Below are positions 26,277-34,869 of a stretch of 64,000 nt of DNA, one piece after another; the stretch's first letter is position 1; each line of letters begins with the position of its first letter. Under the pieces are notes generated by a model. That model searched no databases. It saw only the letters and a list, made by a program, of their open reading frames with translations, and was not told the DNA's origin. Both the position numbers and the translations under genes were made by a program. The stretch comes from a bacterium (GTDB taxonomy: Bacteria > Zhuqueibacterota > QNDG01 > JAFGCO01), in contig JAFGCO010000069.1 in the NCBI GenBank assembly GCA_016932575.1, forward strand, positions 62,001 to 126,000, in the 5' to 3' direction.

Positions 26277-28157
26277 ATGCCTGAAAGAAACCGACTAAAA
26301 GACATTTTAAATACATATTCACTGGATATTACAGAGCAGCAGGCAAAAAATTATCTTTATGAAATTGAAGATGCCCAGCAGATCTTGCCTATGGATATGC
26401 AAAAAGCCCTGCTGATCAAACTGATGTATGAATCTGATACGGATCAGAAAGACAGAGTCATTACCACTTCGACAATCGCCTGCCGATTGAAAAACCACAT
26501 CTGCCTGACCACCTTTGGTATCCTGAGCCCGGATTGGCCAGGGCTTTCTACTGTCTGTCTGGGTGTTATTAATGCAATGAGCTGGAACATCCACTATGTC
26601 AATGCATTTACAATCCACAGGAATGGTAAAGACATGGGTGTGGTTATCATCAGCGTACGAACCGAATGTGAGGAAGATTATCAAAAATTATTAAAACAAA
26701 CCACAAACATCCTGTCCGATCTGGTAAATGCTGCTCAGGTAACTGAAGGTAAAACCAACATACTCTTTGAAGAAATTCGCAAACTGTTGATCTATAGCAG
26801 TGTTATTTCTCAAATTGAAAACACATATAAAGGATCAAATATAGATTCCATCATCGGTCCCAACGGAGAAGCGGTTCATTATTTTAATGCGCGGTCCAGG
26901 GACTATATCGAAAACCGCAGCATTTTGGATATCGCTCAGCAAATCATTCGTAATTATACTTTTATTCGTGAAGCGCATAAAACCAGCACAATTCAGCTGG
27001 ACATCAGCAATTTCACGACCAAAAAAGAGGGCACATTTACCGGATTGACTGTTTCCGGCCCGGCCCAGATGATGAATCTGGAAGACTGCCTAAAAACGAT
27101 TGAACTTACGATTCCCGGATTTATTCTGAAACACAATCGCGAATTCACGACCAAGGAGGGCATAGCCTGCTATCGAATTGAATTCGTGGATCAGCTGGGA
27201 CATCCACTCGGTGATCTGGAACAAAGCCGGCTGCGTCGTGCATTCTCCAACATGGTTTTGCATAAACGCCGCGACCGCGCACAATGGATAGAATCGATTG
27301 GCGGTTTTGAACAATATGCACGGGCCATTATCCCGCTTTTATTGCGGGAAGCCCAGCAGACCAATATCACCCAGGTCTATCAGAGCGTTGAAAAAGCGAC
27401 CGACCTTTTTATTGTGTTCAAGATTATTTCGGTGGTCCCCGAACCCAAAATGCTGCCCAAAGACATGCTCAATCTGATTGTGAAAAAAATTGAAGGCGTC
27501 AATGGATTACATATACTCAGGGTAAAGCCATCGAAAACATATGGAAAGGCGCTTTTAAATATTTTGGATATCAAAGCCAGTCTGGCTGATATTGAAAACA
27601 CAGAAACCGTTTACCGGCTTATTCGTGAGAAACTGCAGGAAGCGATCGGTGACTATCGTGACTTTGACGAGGGTATGCGAAGCATTGACACCACAAAACT
27701 GAAATCCGTTCAGCGTATGATTACAGATATCGATCCGACACTGATTCGTGAAATATATTACAGTATTGAAGATTTTTACCGTATCGGTGCAACGATCGAC
27801 GAGTTGATTGCCCATGTGCGCATCGCCTGCGATATGATTCAAAGTATTGAAAAGCAAAACAAATCCTATGATGTCATTTGTAAACAGGTAGGCACACACA
27901 GCAAGAAAGGAGAACTGATACCTCAGGCTTCTCTGGGTTGTATTGCCTATTCTCATGAACTCGAATTATTGGAATCCATCCTCAATGTTCTAGGAAAATA
28001 TGATATCACCATGAGCCGTCTCGAACGTACAAGCAAGGATATTCTGATTTGCCGCATCTCAGAGGATGAAAGGCCCCTATCGAATTCGGATCTGGAAAAT
28101 ATTTGCAAAACCATTCGCACATTGATTATAAAAAGGCAGAAAGAAAAAAAATCTTGA
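26277..28157 (+). CDS. Large ACT-domain protein of unknown function
   Basis: A 626-residue, apparently cytoplasmic protein. Residues about 77-150 (CLTTFGILSPDWPGLSTVCLGVINAM and following) fit an ACT domain, the fold that binds amino acids or other small ligands. A second ACT-like stretch lies near the C-terminus (about 545-620, LGCIAYSHELELLESILNVL). The central region has no catalytic motif that I recognise. The layout is reminiscent of the regulatory N-terminal half of very large NAD-glutamate dehydrogenases, but no dehydrogenase domain follows. The ATG at 26277 has AAAGGAG about 10 bases upstream. Divergence from glnB-amtB suggests a role in sensing nitrogen or amino acids; this is inference. 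Confidence 0.75.
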   Translation: MPERNRLKDILNTYSLDITEQQAKNYLYEIEDAQQILPMDMQKALLIKLMYESDTDQKDRVITTSTIACRLKNHICLTTFGILSPDWPGLSTVCLGVINAMSWNIHYVNAFTIHRNGKDMGVVIISVRTECEEDYQKLLKQTTNILSDLVNAAQVTEGKTNILFEEIRKLLIYSSVISQIENTYKGSNIDSIIGPNGEAVHYFNARSRDYIENRSILDIAQQIIRNYTFIREAHKTSTIQLDISNFTTKKEGTFTGLTVSGPAQMMNLEDCLKTIELTIPGFILKHNREFTTKEGIACYRIEFVDQLGHPLGDLEQSRLRRAFSNMVLHKRRDRAQWIESIGGFEQYARAIIPLLLREAQQTNITQVYQSVEKATDLFIVFKIISVVPEPKMLPKDMLNLIVKKIEGVNGLHILRVKPSKTYGKALLNILDIKASLADIENTETVYRLIREKLQEAIGDYRDFDEGMRSIDTTKLKSVQRMITDIDPTLIREIYYSIEDFYRIGATIDELIAHVRIACDMIQSIEKQNKSYDVICKQVGTHSKKGELIPQASLGCIAYSHELELLESILNVLGKYDITMSRLERTSKDILICRISEDERPLSNSDLENICKTIRTLIIKRQKEKKS

Positions 28158-28381
28158 TGTTCGGAAGTAATTATTTAAAAAGGAGGATAACGCAGTATCA
28201 CACTCAACCATTTAAAATGCTTAAATAGAATAATTGGTCATACATATTCTTGATATCGAATAATTCAAAATATCATCTTCTAATTTCAAAGCGGATAATA
28301 AAAATAACTCTTTTTAACTCCATTCTCTCGATTTAAATTTTCAATTGAATTGTAGACAGTTCTGTCTGTATAAGGGTCTTA

Positions 28382-29296
28382 TTATAATATGATAATCCAA
28401 AATATTATACTCAAAATCACCAAAATAACGCCTTCTGCCCGGGACATCTTCCATCCGGTTCGAAAAAATATAAGAGAAATCACGAGAATTCCAAACATCA
28501 TCAATGTATTGCTTCTGGCATCCTGAGAAACACTCATTGGGCGCAGTAATCCGGCCACACCCAATACACCCATAATATTAAAAATGCAGCTTCCTATCAG
28601 GTTGCCAGCCGAGATGCCATGATGACCGCGGTAACTGGCCATTAATGAAGTCGCAAACTCCGGCGCGGATGTGCCTCCGGCAATTAATGTGACACCAATG
28701 ACCCAGTCTGAAATACCAATCTTTCTGGCCACACCCACTGCACCCATTCTTAATAAAGTACCGCCCAATATCACCAAAATCAATCCCAGAATCAGCATCA
28801 GCCAATCCATAACAATATTATCGGATTTCTCCGTCTTGATCTCCACCTTTTCTTTTCGATGAATTAAAAAATAGTTATAAACCAGCAGTCCGATGAATAA
28901 AATGAATCCCTCAATACGGGAAAGGTGCAAATCAAAGAGAAACAGCAACAAAGACAATGAACAGATAATCAATATTGAACCATCACGAAAAATCAGTTTA
29001 CGGTCCGCTCCAACCGCGCGAATCATGGCCACACTGCCCATAATAAATCCCAGGTTATAAATATTGGACCCGATGACATTGGATATGGAAATATTGGCCT
29101 GACCGCTCAATGCGGCACCCACTGTCACGGCAAATTCAGGCGCAGAAGTACCGAAAGCGACTATAGTCAATCCGATCACCAGCTGGGACACGCCCATCCA
29201 GTCAGCTATTCTTACAGCGCGTTCGACCAGCCAGTCTGATCCTTTCCATAGAAGTGCCAGAGAAATCAGTATTTCAGAAATATATAAAAATGTCAT
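28382..29296 (-). CDS. Calcium/cation antiporter of the CaCA family (YrbG-like)
   Basis: An inner-membrane exchanger of 304 residues with about ten hydrophobic segments in two halves. Both halves carry the family's alpha repeat: GTSAPEFAVTVGAAL with SNVIGSNIYNLGF in the first, and GGTSAPEFATSLMAS with GNLIGSCIFNIMG in the second. The acidic residue in each SAPEF motif lines the ion path. The family exchanges Na+ or H+ for Ca2+; the exact ions are not predictable. It stands alone, convergent with the ACT-domain gene. Confidence 0.93.
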   Translation of the reverse strand: MTFLYISEILISLALLWKGSDWLVERAVRIADWMGVSQLVIGLTIVAFGTSAPEFAVTVGAALSGQANISISNVIGSNIYNLGFIMGSVAMIRAVGADRKLIFRDGSILIICSLSLLLFLFDLHLSRIEGFILFIGLLVYNYFLIHRKEKVEIKTEKSDNIVMDWLMLILGLILVILGGTLLRMGAVGVARKIGISDWVIGVTLIAGGTSAPEFATSLMASYRGHHGISAGNLIGSCIFNIMGVLGVAGLLRPMSVSQDARSNTLMMFGILVISLIFFRTGWKMSRAEGVILVILSIIFWIIIL

Positions 29297-29459
29297 AGAA
29301 GCCGCTTTCTAAATAGCATGTGCCAGTATATCATGTTACAAATCAGTTTCGATCTTGTTGTTTCAGTTTTTCAATCCAACAATCCTCTTTCCATACTTAC
29401 CTTATTTTCGCTGGACTATGTCTTATTTCTTGTTTATTGATCCTTGTCTCTTGTTTCTT

Positions 29460-30041
29460 CTACTTCAATCCCCGGCTTCCCGGCTTCACCGCCCGGCTAC
29501 CTGCAGCACACATAGGACAGACATCCGGCTTAAAAGCTTCAACTTGCATCTGCAAAAGTGCATGATAATGCACACCAAAATCAATAGTTCCCCCGCTGCG
29601 GTCCACAACAGCTCCGACACCGACAACTCTGGCTTGATTTTTTTTCATCACATCAATAACTTCCCTGACCGATCCGCCCGTGGTGGTCACATCCTCCACG
29701 ACCAGGATGCTTTCACCAGGCGATACAGAAAATCCCCGGCGAAGCGTCATTTTCCCATCCACACGCTCTGTAAAAATGGATCGTGCTCCCAATATGCGGG
29801 CGATTTCGTAGCCTGTGACAATACCTCCCACTGCCGGGGAAACGACTGTGTCAATGTTTTTTGGCTGAAAATATTCTGCCAGATCCCGGCATAATGCTTC
29901 TGCACATTCAGGATATTGAAAAACCAGCGCGCACTGAAAATAGGAAGCGCTGTGCAATCCTGAAGTCAAAATAAAATGCCCCTCCAGAAGTGCTCCGCTT
30001 TCTCTGAATATTTTTAAAATTTGCTCAGACGCTAAACCCAT
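29460..30041 (-). CDS. pyrE: Orotate phosphoribosyltransferase
   Basis: A cytoplasmic enzyme of 193 residues that transfers ribose phosphate from PRPP to orotate, giving OMP in pyrimidine synthesis. The PRPP-binding motif ILVVEDVTTTGGSV is complete, and the substrate loop region GHFILTSGLHSASYFQ is typical. The C-terminus (CPMCAAGSRAVKPGSRGLK) runs into a T-rich low-complexity spacer and may have drifted. It is followed upstream on the same strand by pyrF across a 214-base spacer. Confidence 0.93.
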   Translation of the reverse strand: MGLASEQILKIFRESGALLEGHFILTSGLHSASYFQCALVFQYPECAEALCRDLAEYFQPKNIDTVVSPAVGGIVTGYEIARILGARSIFTERVDGKMTLRRGFSVSPGESILVVEDVTTTGGSVREVIDVMKKNQARVVGVGAVVDRSGGTIDFGVHYHALLQMQVEAFKPDVCPMCAAGSRAVKPGSRGLK

Positions 30042-30255
30042 TGATGATCCTGTGAGTATTATTGGATAATAATAAAATTATCGGTCTTTTTCTGCCCTCG
30101 GCATCTGCAAAATATCTTGCATCATTTCACTATTCGCTATAAATCTTTCATTATTTTTTATGTTTTTTATCTTTTGTCTTTTATCTTTTTTATTTCTTTG
30201 TCTTGTTTCTTGATTCTTATTTCTTGTGACCCAACGACACAATGACTCAAAGACT
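30042..30255. repeat. Low-complexity spacer between pyrF and pyrE
   Basis: Built from short reiterated words: TTTTATCTTTTGTCTTTT-like runs, TTTCTTGATTCTTATTTCTTG, and ACCCAACGACAC / CAATGACTC / ACCCAATGACTC. The same words recur in other spacers of the window (29430-29460, 31200-31620, 49610-49655). No gene is supported here. Confidence 0.6.
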
Positions 30256-31122
30256 CTATGACCCAATGACTCCCTCATCTTTATTCTTGCTTATTTCCTG
30301 ATTTCTGTATCTTTTCTTCCTCCGAATATAATTTATCTCTTCCCGGAGTCTATGAGCGACCTTACCCGCCTCCTCTGCAAAATTTTGCCCTGAAGATGCG
30401 TACAACACACCCCGACTGCTGTTAATAGCGGCCATCTCCCCCAGATGATCCGTACCTGCCAATACAACGGATGTCAGATCTCCACCCTGAGCACCAATCC
30501 CGGGAATCAGAAAGGGCAGGGTGGGTGCAATTTTACGAATTCTTTCCAGTTCGCTGCCATGAGTAGCACCGGCTACCAATCCACAATTGCCTTTCTCGTT
30601 CCAGTGTTCTATCTTCTCGGCTACTTTTAAATAAAAGGGAGATCCATTGATTTTCTGTTTTTGAAAATCCATTGAACTTGGATTCGATGTCAAACAGAGG
30701 ATAAAAACGCCTCTGTCTTCATCCTGAATGAACGGCATTATAGCATCCTTTCCCAGATAGGGATTCAGGGTAACTGCATCGAATCCGAGATTCCATAAAC
30801 CCTTGGCATACTGCTCTGCTGTCGAACCAATATCACCCCGCTTGGCATCACCTATTTTTATGATACCATCAGGAATATACGAGACCGTCTTTTTCAGGAT
30901 ATCCCATCCTTCTGATCCCAATGCTTCATAAAAAGCCAGATTCGGCTTGTATGCGATCACATACTCCTTCGTTGCATCAATAATGGCTTTATTAAATTGG
31001 AAAATTGGGTCTGAACTTTTCTTGATAGAATCCGGAATTCGTTCAGGCACGACATCCAGGCCCACACACACCAGAGAATTCTGACTGCGGATGGTATTTC
31101 TTACTTTATTATTAAAACTCAT
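30256..31122 (-). CDS. pyrF: Orotidine 5'-phosphate decarboxylase (type 2)
   Basis: A 288-residue enzyme that decarboxylates OMP to UMP, the last step of de novo UMP synthesis. It starts with LVCVGLDVVPERIP, and the catalytic Lys-Asp network is in IIKIGDAKRGDIGSTAEQYA. The type 2 signature FDAVTLNPYLGKDA is present, as is the phosphate-binding LIPGIGAQGGD. The length matches the longer type 2 (PyrF-long) group. The last 25 or so residues are basic and poorly conserved in character, lying next to the low-complexity spacer. Confidence 0.94.
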   Translation of the reverse strand: MSFNNKVRNTIRSQNSLVCVGLDVVPERIPDSIKKSSDPIFQFNKAIIDATKEYVIAYKPNLAFYEALGSEGWDILKKTVSYIPDGIIKIGDAKRGDIGSTAEQYAKGLWNLGFDAVTLNPYLGKDAIMPFIQDEDRGVFILCLTSNPSSMDFQKQKINGSPFYLKVAEKIEHWNEKGNCGLVAGATHGSELERIRKIAPTLPFLIPGIGAQGGDLTSVVLAGTDHLGEMAAINSSRGVLYASSGQNFAEEAGKVAHRLREEINYIRRKKRYRNQEISKNKDEGVIGS

Positions 31123-31616
31123 AATGGATGAAAGTTAATCTCAAATTTGGTAAGAATCAATGATAAAAATACAATTGCGGGATTTTATATTCGACTGCTC
31201 CTTAATAAATTTTCAACTCAATGACACAACGACTCTCTTCACAGACCGCTGACCGCTGGAAAATCACAAATATCAAATAATATCTAAATCATAAATTCCA
31301 ACTTCCAAACACACTTTTCTTTGTTTGTGATTTCAAATTTGAAATTTGTCATTTATTTGTATTTTGGGATTTGATATTTGGGATTTATTATTGACTTGTC
31401 ATTTGGAATTTTAAATTTGGAATTTTTTCACCATCAATCCATACGTTATATTTAGTCTTAATCCTTGCCTAAATTCTTTTGTTTCTTGCTTCTTGTTTCT
31501 TGATTGTTTCTTTTTCTCCGTTTCTCCGTCCCTCCCATGCTCCGTTTCAGTCTCCCAACCAATGACTCTGCGACACAAGGACTCTATTTCCCGTATCCCC
31601 TATATCCCCCATTTCC
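31123..31616. repeat. Low-complexity spacer with tandem word families
   Basis: A 494-base region with no credible gene. It strings together several repeated words: GACCGCTGACCGCTGG (about 31243-31258), a long AT tract alternating forms of GGGATTTGATATTT, CAAATTTGAAATTTG and GGAATTTTAAATTTGG (31310-31430), TTGCTTCTTGTTTCTTGATTG (31480-31510), and CCAATGACTCTGCGACACAAGGACTC (in pieces, 31558-31590). The repeats are degenerate rather than perfect tandems. Confidence 0.6.
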
Positions 31617-32936
31617 CTATTCCTTCTTACTTTTTATTTCTTTTTTCTTGCCGATTATCCTATTTCTTTTCTTCGTCTTTTGATCCTGATTCTCCGGAAG
31701 ATCAATTTTTACTGTTGTCCCTTTTCCTGCATCACTTTGTACGCTTACTTCACCGCCATGTGCTTCCACGATGGCTTTTACGACAGATAATCCTAAACCG
31801 GTCCCGCCCTCACGCCGGCTGAAAAAAGGCTTGAAAATATGTTCAATCTGATCGGGTGCAATACCTTCACCAAAATCACGGATTGTAACACTCACACAAT
31901 TTTTTTGTTGGCAAAAAGAAGATTGTACTAAAAGATGACCGCCTTCTGTTGAAGCCTGCTGCGCATTTAAAATCACATTGGCTAAAACCTGAATCATCCT
32001 TTCCATATCAACAGGAACACAAGGAAGATTTTCTCCATACTCTGATATCACTTCACAACGGACTGCCTCGAGTTGTGCTTGCATTTTTTCCAGAGTCTGC
32101 TCCAAAATGGTATTGATTTGATGAGGAACAAATTTCAGGGTTTCTGGCTTTGCATAAGCCAGCAGGTCTTTCATCATACGTTCAAGATGGGTTACTTCTC
32201 TTAAAGTAACTTCGATAATGCGCCGGTCCTTCTCAATAATCGATGATCGGCTATACAGGGTTGTTAATCCCATTTTAATCGACGACAGAGGATTACGCAG
32301 TTCATGAACAAGTTGAGCCACAAGCTGTCCGGTTGCAGCCAGCTTTTCAAGATTAAACTTATGACGCTCCAATTGAAGCAATTCTGTTGTTTTTTCTTCT
32401 ATATTTCTTTCCAGATTCTCAGAATAATTCTCCAACTCTTTCTGTATGACCAGACGTTCTGTGATATCACGAAAAATGCCTTCAACACCCGTAATCTCGT
32501 TCTGATTATTTCGCTGCGCATGGAATGTTAATCCAATCCATATTTGACCTTTATGAGAATTTTTAAACTGTGCAACTTGTCGTACTGTTTGCGCGGATTC
32601 CACGACATCATTCAGTAATTGCTCCCAGAGTGTTGTTTTCAAATAAAAATCTTGAAATCGTTTTCCATTTGAAAGCAACTGGTGTGGAAAATCATAGCCA
32701 AGAATTTGCGCTCCACCCCGGTTGATGATGATAAAATGTCCTTCTAGATCAAGCTCAACAACACCTTCGGAGGTCAGATTAAACAAATCTTTGTATCGGT
32801 CTGATTCAGCTTTCAACTGAATGGAATATTTCAATTCAAGACGCAATCTGTATGTATAGTAGAATACAACCAGCAGTGTAATCGCAATAAAAAAGAAATG
32901 CATAAAAATCAGTATATTTATATGATTTGCATCCAT
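31617..32936 (-). CDS. PAS-domain sensor histidine kinase
   Basis: A membrane-anchored kinase of 439 residues. One N-terminal transmembrane segment (ILIFMHFFFIAITLLVVFYY) is followed by a PAS domain (about 55-170, with GVVELDLEGHFIIINRGGA), a coiled coil, and HisKA with the phospho-acceptor His in LVHELRNPLSS. HATPase_c follows, with the N box NVILNAQQAS, the G1 box DFGEGIAPDQI and the G2 box EGGTGLGLSVVKAI. The order resembles NtrB-type kinases. No response regulator lies next to it, so its partner is elsewhere. The ATG at 32936 is preferred; a TTG at 32960 is in frame and neither has a clear ribosome site. The C-terminal 20 residues are Lys-rich and overlap the low-complexity spacer. Confidence 0.92.
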   Translation of the reverse strand: MDANHINILIFMHFFFIAITLLVVFYYTYRLRLELKYSIQLKAESDRYKDLFNLTSEGVVELDLEGHFIIINRGGAQILGYDFPHQLLSNGKRFQDFYLKTTLWEQLLNDVVESAQTVRQVAQFKNSHKGQIWIGLTFHAQRNNQNEITGVEGIFRDITERLVIQKELENYSENLERNIEEKTTELLQLERHKFNLEKLAATGQLVAQLVHELRNPLSSIKMGLTTLYSRSSIIEKDRRIIEVTLREVTHLERMMKDLLAYAKPETLKFVPHQINTILEQTLEKMQAQLEAVRCEVISEYGENLPCVPVDMERMIQVLANVILNAQQASTEGGHLLVQSSFCQQKNCVSVTIRDFGEGIAPDQIEHIFKPFFSRREGGTGLGLSVVKAIVEAHGGEVSVQSDAGKGTTVKIDLPENQDQKTKKRNRIIGKKKEIKSKKE

Positions 32937-32983
32937 AAGATCAGTTTCTGTCTTTATCAATAAAGTATCTCAAAGAGTATGAT

Positions 32984-33166
32984 ATGACTCCTCAGAGCAA
33001 CCAATCCAAGCCTGACCCACCCAACAGTAACGTAAATTCTGATATTCTTTTATCACAATACGAGCAGGTCGGGATTCCAGGCGATTTTACGATAAATCTT
33101 AAAATTGAATGGCATGGCAAAATCAGCATAACCATAACAATGAAGGGCCCTTCATACAATCATTAA
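32984..33166 (+). CDS. Possible small protein of 60 residues
   Basis: A frame divergent from the histidine kinase, encoding an Asn/Pro/Ser-rich start and then a beta-like end (FTINLKIEWHGKISITITM). No ribosome site precedes the ATG and no family is recognised. It may be fortuitous. Confidence 0.25.
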   Translation: MTPQSNQSKPDPPNSNVNSDILLSQYEQVGIPGDFTINLKIEWHGKISITITMKGPSYNH

Positions 33167-33223
33167 AGAAATCCCGCATAATGGCTCACAGTATATAAAA
33201 TGGATCATTTTGATTCTGAATTT

Positions 33224-34249
33224 TTACTGAAATATTTTCTTAAAAACTATAGCGGCCTGTTCAATCTGCTGCCTTGAAATATCAAGATGGGTAACTGCCC
33301 TTAACCGTGTTGGGCCTACAGAAATTACCTGAACACCATTTTTTTGTAAAAGCTCTTGAATAGTATCTCCGTTTTTCCCAGTTTGTGATACGTCGAAGTA
33401 TACAATATTTGTCTGCACAGAGGTCAAATCCACGTGAACGCCGGGTAATGCCGATAGTATTTCTGCCAGAAAACGCGCGTTATCATGATCTTCTTTCATT
33501 CTTGATATATGATGCTCGACCGCATATAAGGCACCGGCTGCAATAATACCCGCCTGGCGCATACCGCCGCCAAATATTTTTCGAATCCTCCGGGCCCGAT
33601 GAATAAATTCAGCTGAACCTAAAATCATCGAACCGACTGGAGCACCCAATCCTTTTGAGAAACAAACTGAGACAGAATCGAAGTATCGGGCATACTCACT
33701 TAAAGGAATCCCTGTGGCTATATGCGCATTCCACAGCCTTGCACCATCCAGATGCATAAACAGAGCGTGTGAGTCTGACAATACACGAATTTTGCGTATT
33801 TCTTCAAGAGGAAATACCGTACCGCCTGCGCGATTATGCGTATTTTCGAGCCAAATTAAGCGGGTTTGGGCACAGTGCATGCTTTGTGGGCGAATAACAG
33901 CCTCGATCTGTTTTGAAGTGATGACACCGTGTTTTCCATTAATCGTCTGCAACTGCACACCTGACAAAAAGGCCGGGGCACCGGACTCGTAATGAAATAT
34001 GTGCGATCCTGTTTCAAGGATAATTTCATCTCCAGGTTGTGTATGGGTTTTAATCGAGACTTGATTGGCCATCGTTCCCGACGCCACAAACAATCCGTCC
34101 TCTTTGCCTGTAATAGCGGCGACTTTTTCCTGCAATTGATTTATCGTGGGGTCTTCTCCGAACACATCATCGCCCACATCCGCCTTTTCCATGGCTTCGC
34201 GCATGGAAGGGGTGGGCCGGGTAACCGTATCGCTTCTTAGATCAATCAT
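33224..34249 (-). CDS. ltaE: Low-specificity L-threonine aldolase
   Basis: A PLP-dependent enzyme of 341 residues that splits L-threonine or L-allo-threonine into glycine and acetaldehyde. It opens with MIDLRSDTVTRPTPSMR, the standard family start, followed by GDDVFGEDPTINQLQ. The PLP-phosphate region is FVASGTMANQ, the substrate/PLP Asp is in MHLDGARLWNA, and Lys199 in FSKGLGAPVGS is the Schiff-base lysine. The length is typical. GGAG lies 6 bases before the ATG. It stands alone upstream of the divergent three-gene unit. Confidence 0.95.
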   Translation of the reverse strand: MIDLRSDTVTRPTPSMREAMEKADVGDDVFGEDPTINQLQEKVAAITGKEDGLFVASGTMANQVSIKTHTQPGDEIILETGSHIFHYESGAPAFLSGVQLQTINGKHGVITSKQIEAVIRPQSMHCAQTRLIWLENTHNRAGGTVFPLEEIRKIRVLSDSHALFMHLDGARLWNAHIATGIPLSEYARYFDSVSVCFSKGLGAPVGSMILGSAEFIHRARRIRKIFGGGMRQAGIIAAGALYAVEHHISRMKEDHDNARFLAEILSALPGVHVDLTSVQTNIVYFDVSQTGKNGDTIQELLQKNGVQVISVGPTRLRAVTHLDISRQQIEQAAIVFKKIFQ

Positions 34250-34627
34250 AGAATGCTCCAGTTTATAACGAAATTTTATTAAATATTAAGAGAATTCATT
34301 AAAAAAAACAAGTAAAAATATAATAATTATTATAACAGCTTAATCAAGTATCTATAATTTTTCACTCATTTGTAATTCAATTAAAAATTAACTATTTACA
34401 AATTTTATCAAGAAAATTTTTCCTATTGACTTTATTCGCAAATTTTCATATTATTTTATTAGAAAATTAATGGCATTGCTCCTTCTGGAACAAAGGGGAG
34501 CCCAAAAAGAGAAAAACATCATTTCGGGGTTGATTTTTTTTTTGGATTTTACTACAATCCAGCATGACCCGAACAATATACACCTCTCTTTTATCCCCCC
34601 TGAAACACCTAAAAAAGGAGCGCCGCC
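34250..34627. other. Divergent AT-rich control region with long leader
   Basis: Contains the plus-strand promoter (34426-34454). A leader of about 165 bases follows, with a hairpin GCTCCTT / AAGGGGAGC at 34478-34502 and a smaller one (GGATT-TTACTAC-AATCC) near 34552-34568. The long structured leader before the small peptide gene suggests post-transcriptional control. Confidence 0.5.
34426..34454 (+). promoter_or_regulatory. Sigma-70-type promoter of the three-gene unit
   Basis: TTGACT (34426-34431), a 17-base spacer, then TATTAT (34449-34454), near-consensus for both boxes. The predicted start is near 34461, leaving a leader of about 165 bases before the ATG at 34628. Confidence 0.6.
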
Positions 34628-34813
34628 ATGAAACGTATAATTTATTTGATCGGCTTGGGCATTGTATATGCTTTGGTATTGTTTGTTTTCAATTTTACAG
34701 ACAAACAGGGAATAATTGAAGATGCTTTGGGAAAAAGTAAGACGGTACAGGATTCCGAAATTGAAGGGCCTTTATGTGAACTTCCTCCGCCACCATTTCC
34801 TCCTCCGGGCTAA
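34628..34813 (+). CDS. Small membrane-anchored peptide with Pro-rich C-terminus
   Basis: A 61-residue protein. The N-terminal hydrophobic segment (IIYLIGLGIVYALVLFVF) could be a membrane anchor or signal peptide. A short acidic/basic linker follows, then the C-terminus GPLCELPPPPFPPPG with a single Cys and a proline run. The ribosome site AAAAAGGAG lies 7-8 bases before the ATG, so translation is well supported. It is the first gene after a strong promoter and is followed by a polytopic membrane protein and an NtrC-like regulator on the same strand. A role as a secreted signal, or as a regulator of the membrane protein, is possible but only inferred. No family is recognised. Confidence 0.6.
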   Translation: MKRIIYLIGLGIVYALVLFVFNFTDKQGIIEDALGKSKTVQDSEIEGPLCELPPPPFPPPG

Positions 34814-34869
34814 TAAGCATTTTTCAAAGGATTACAGAATATTTACATATTTGTTCGGGTCAGTTGCCT

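Noticed and set aside
26319-26684. Minus-strand frame of 121 codons within the ACT-domain gene
   Set aside because: A shadow of the longer, ribosome-site-supported plus-strand gene.
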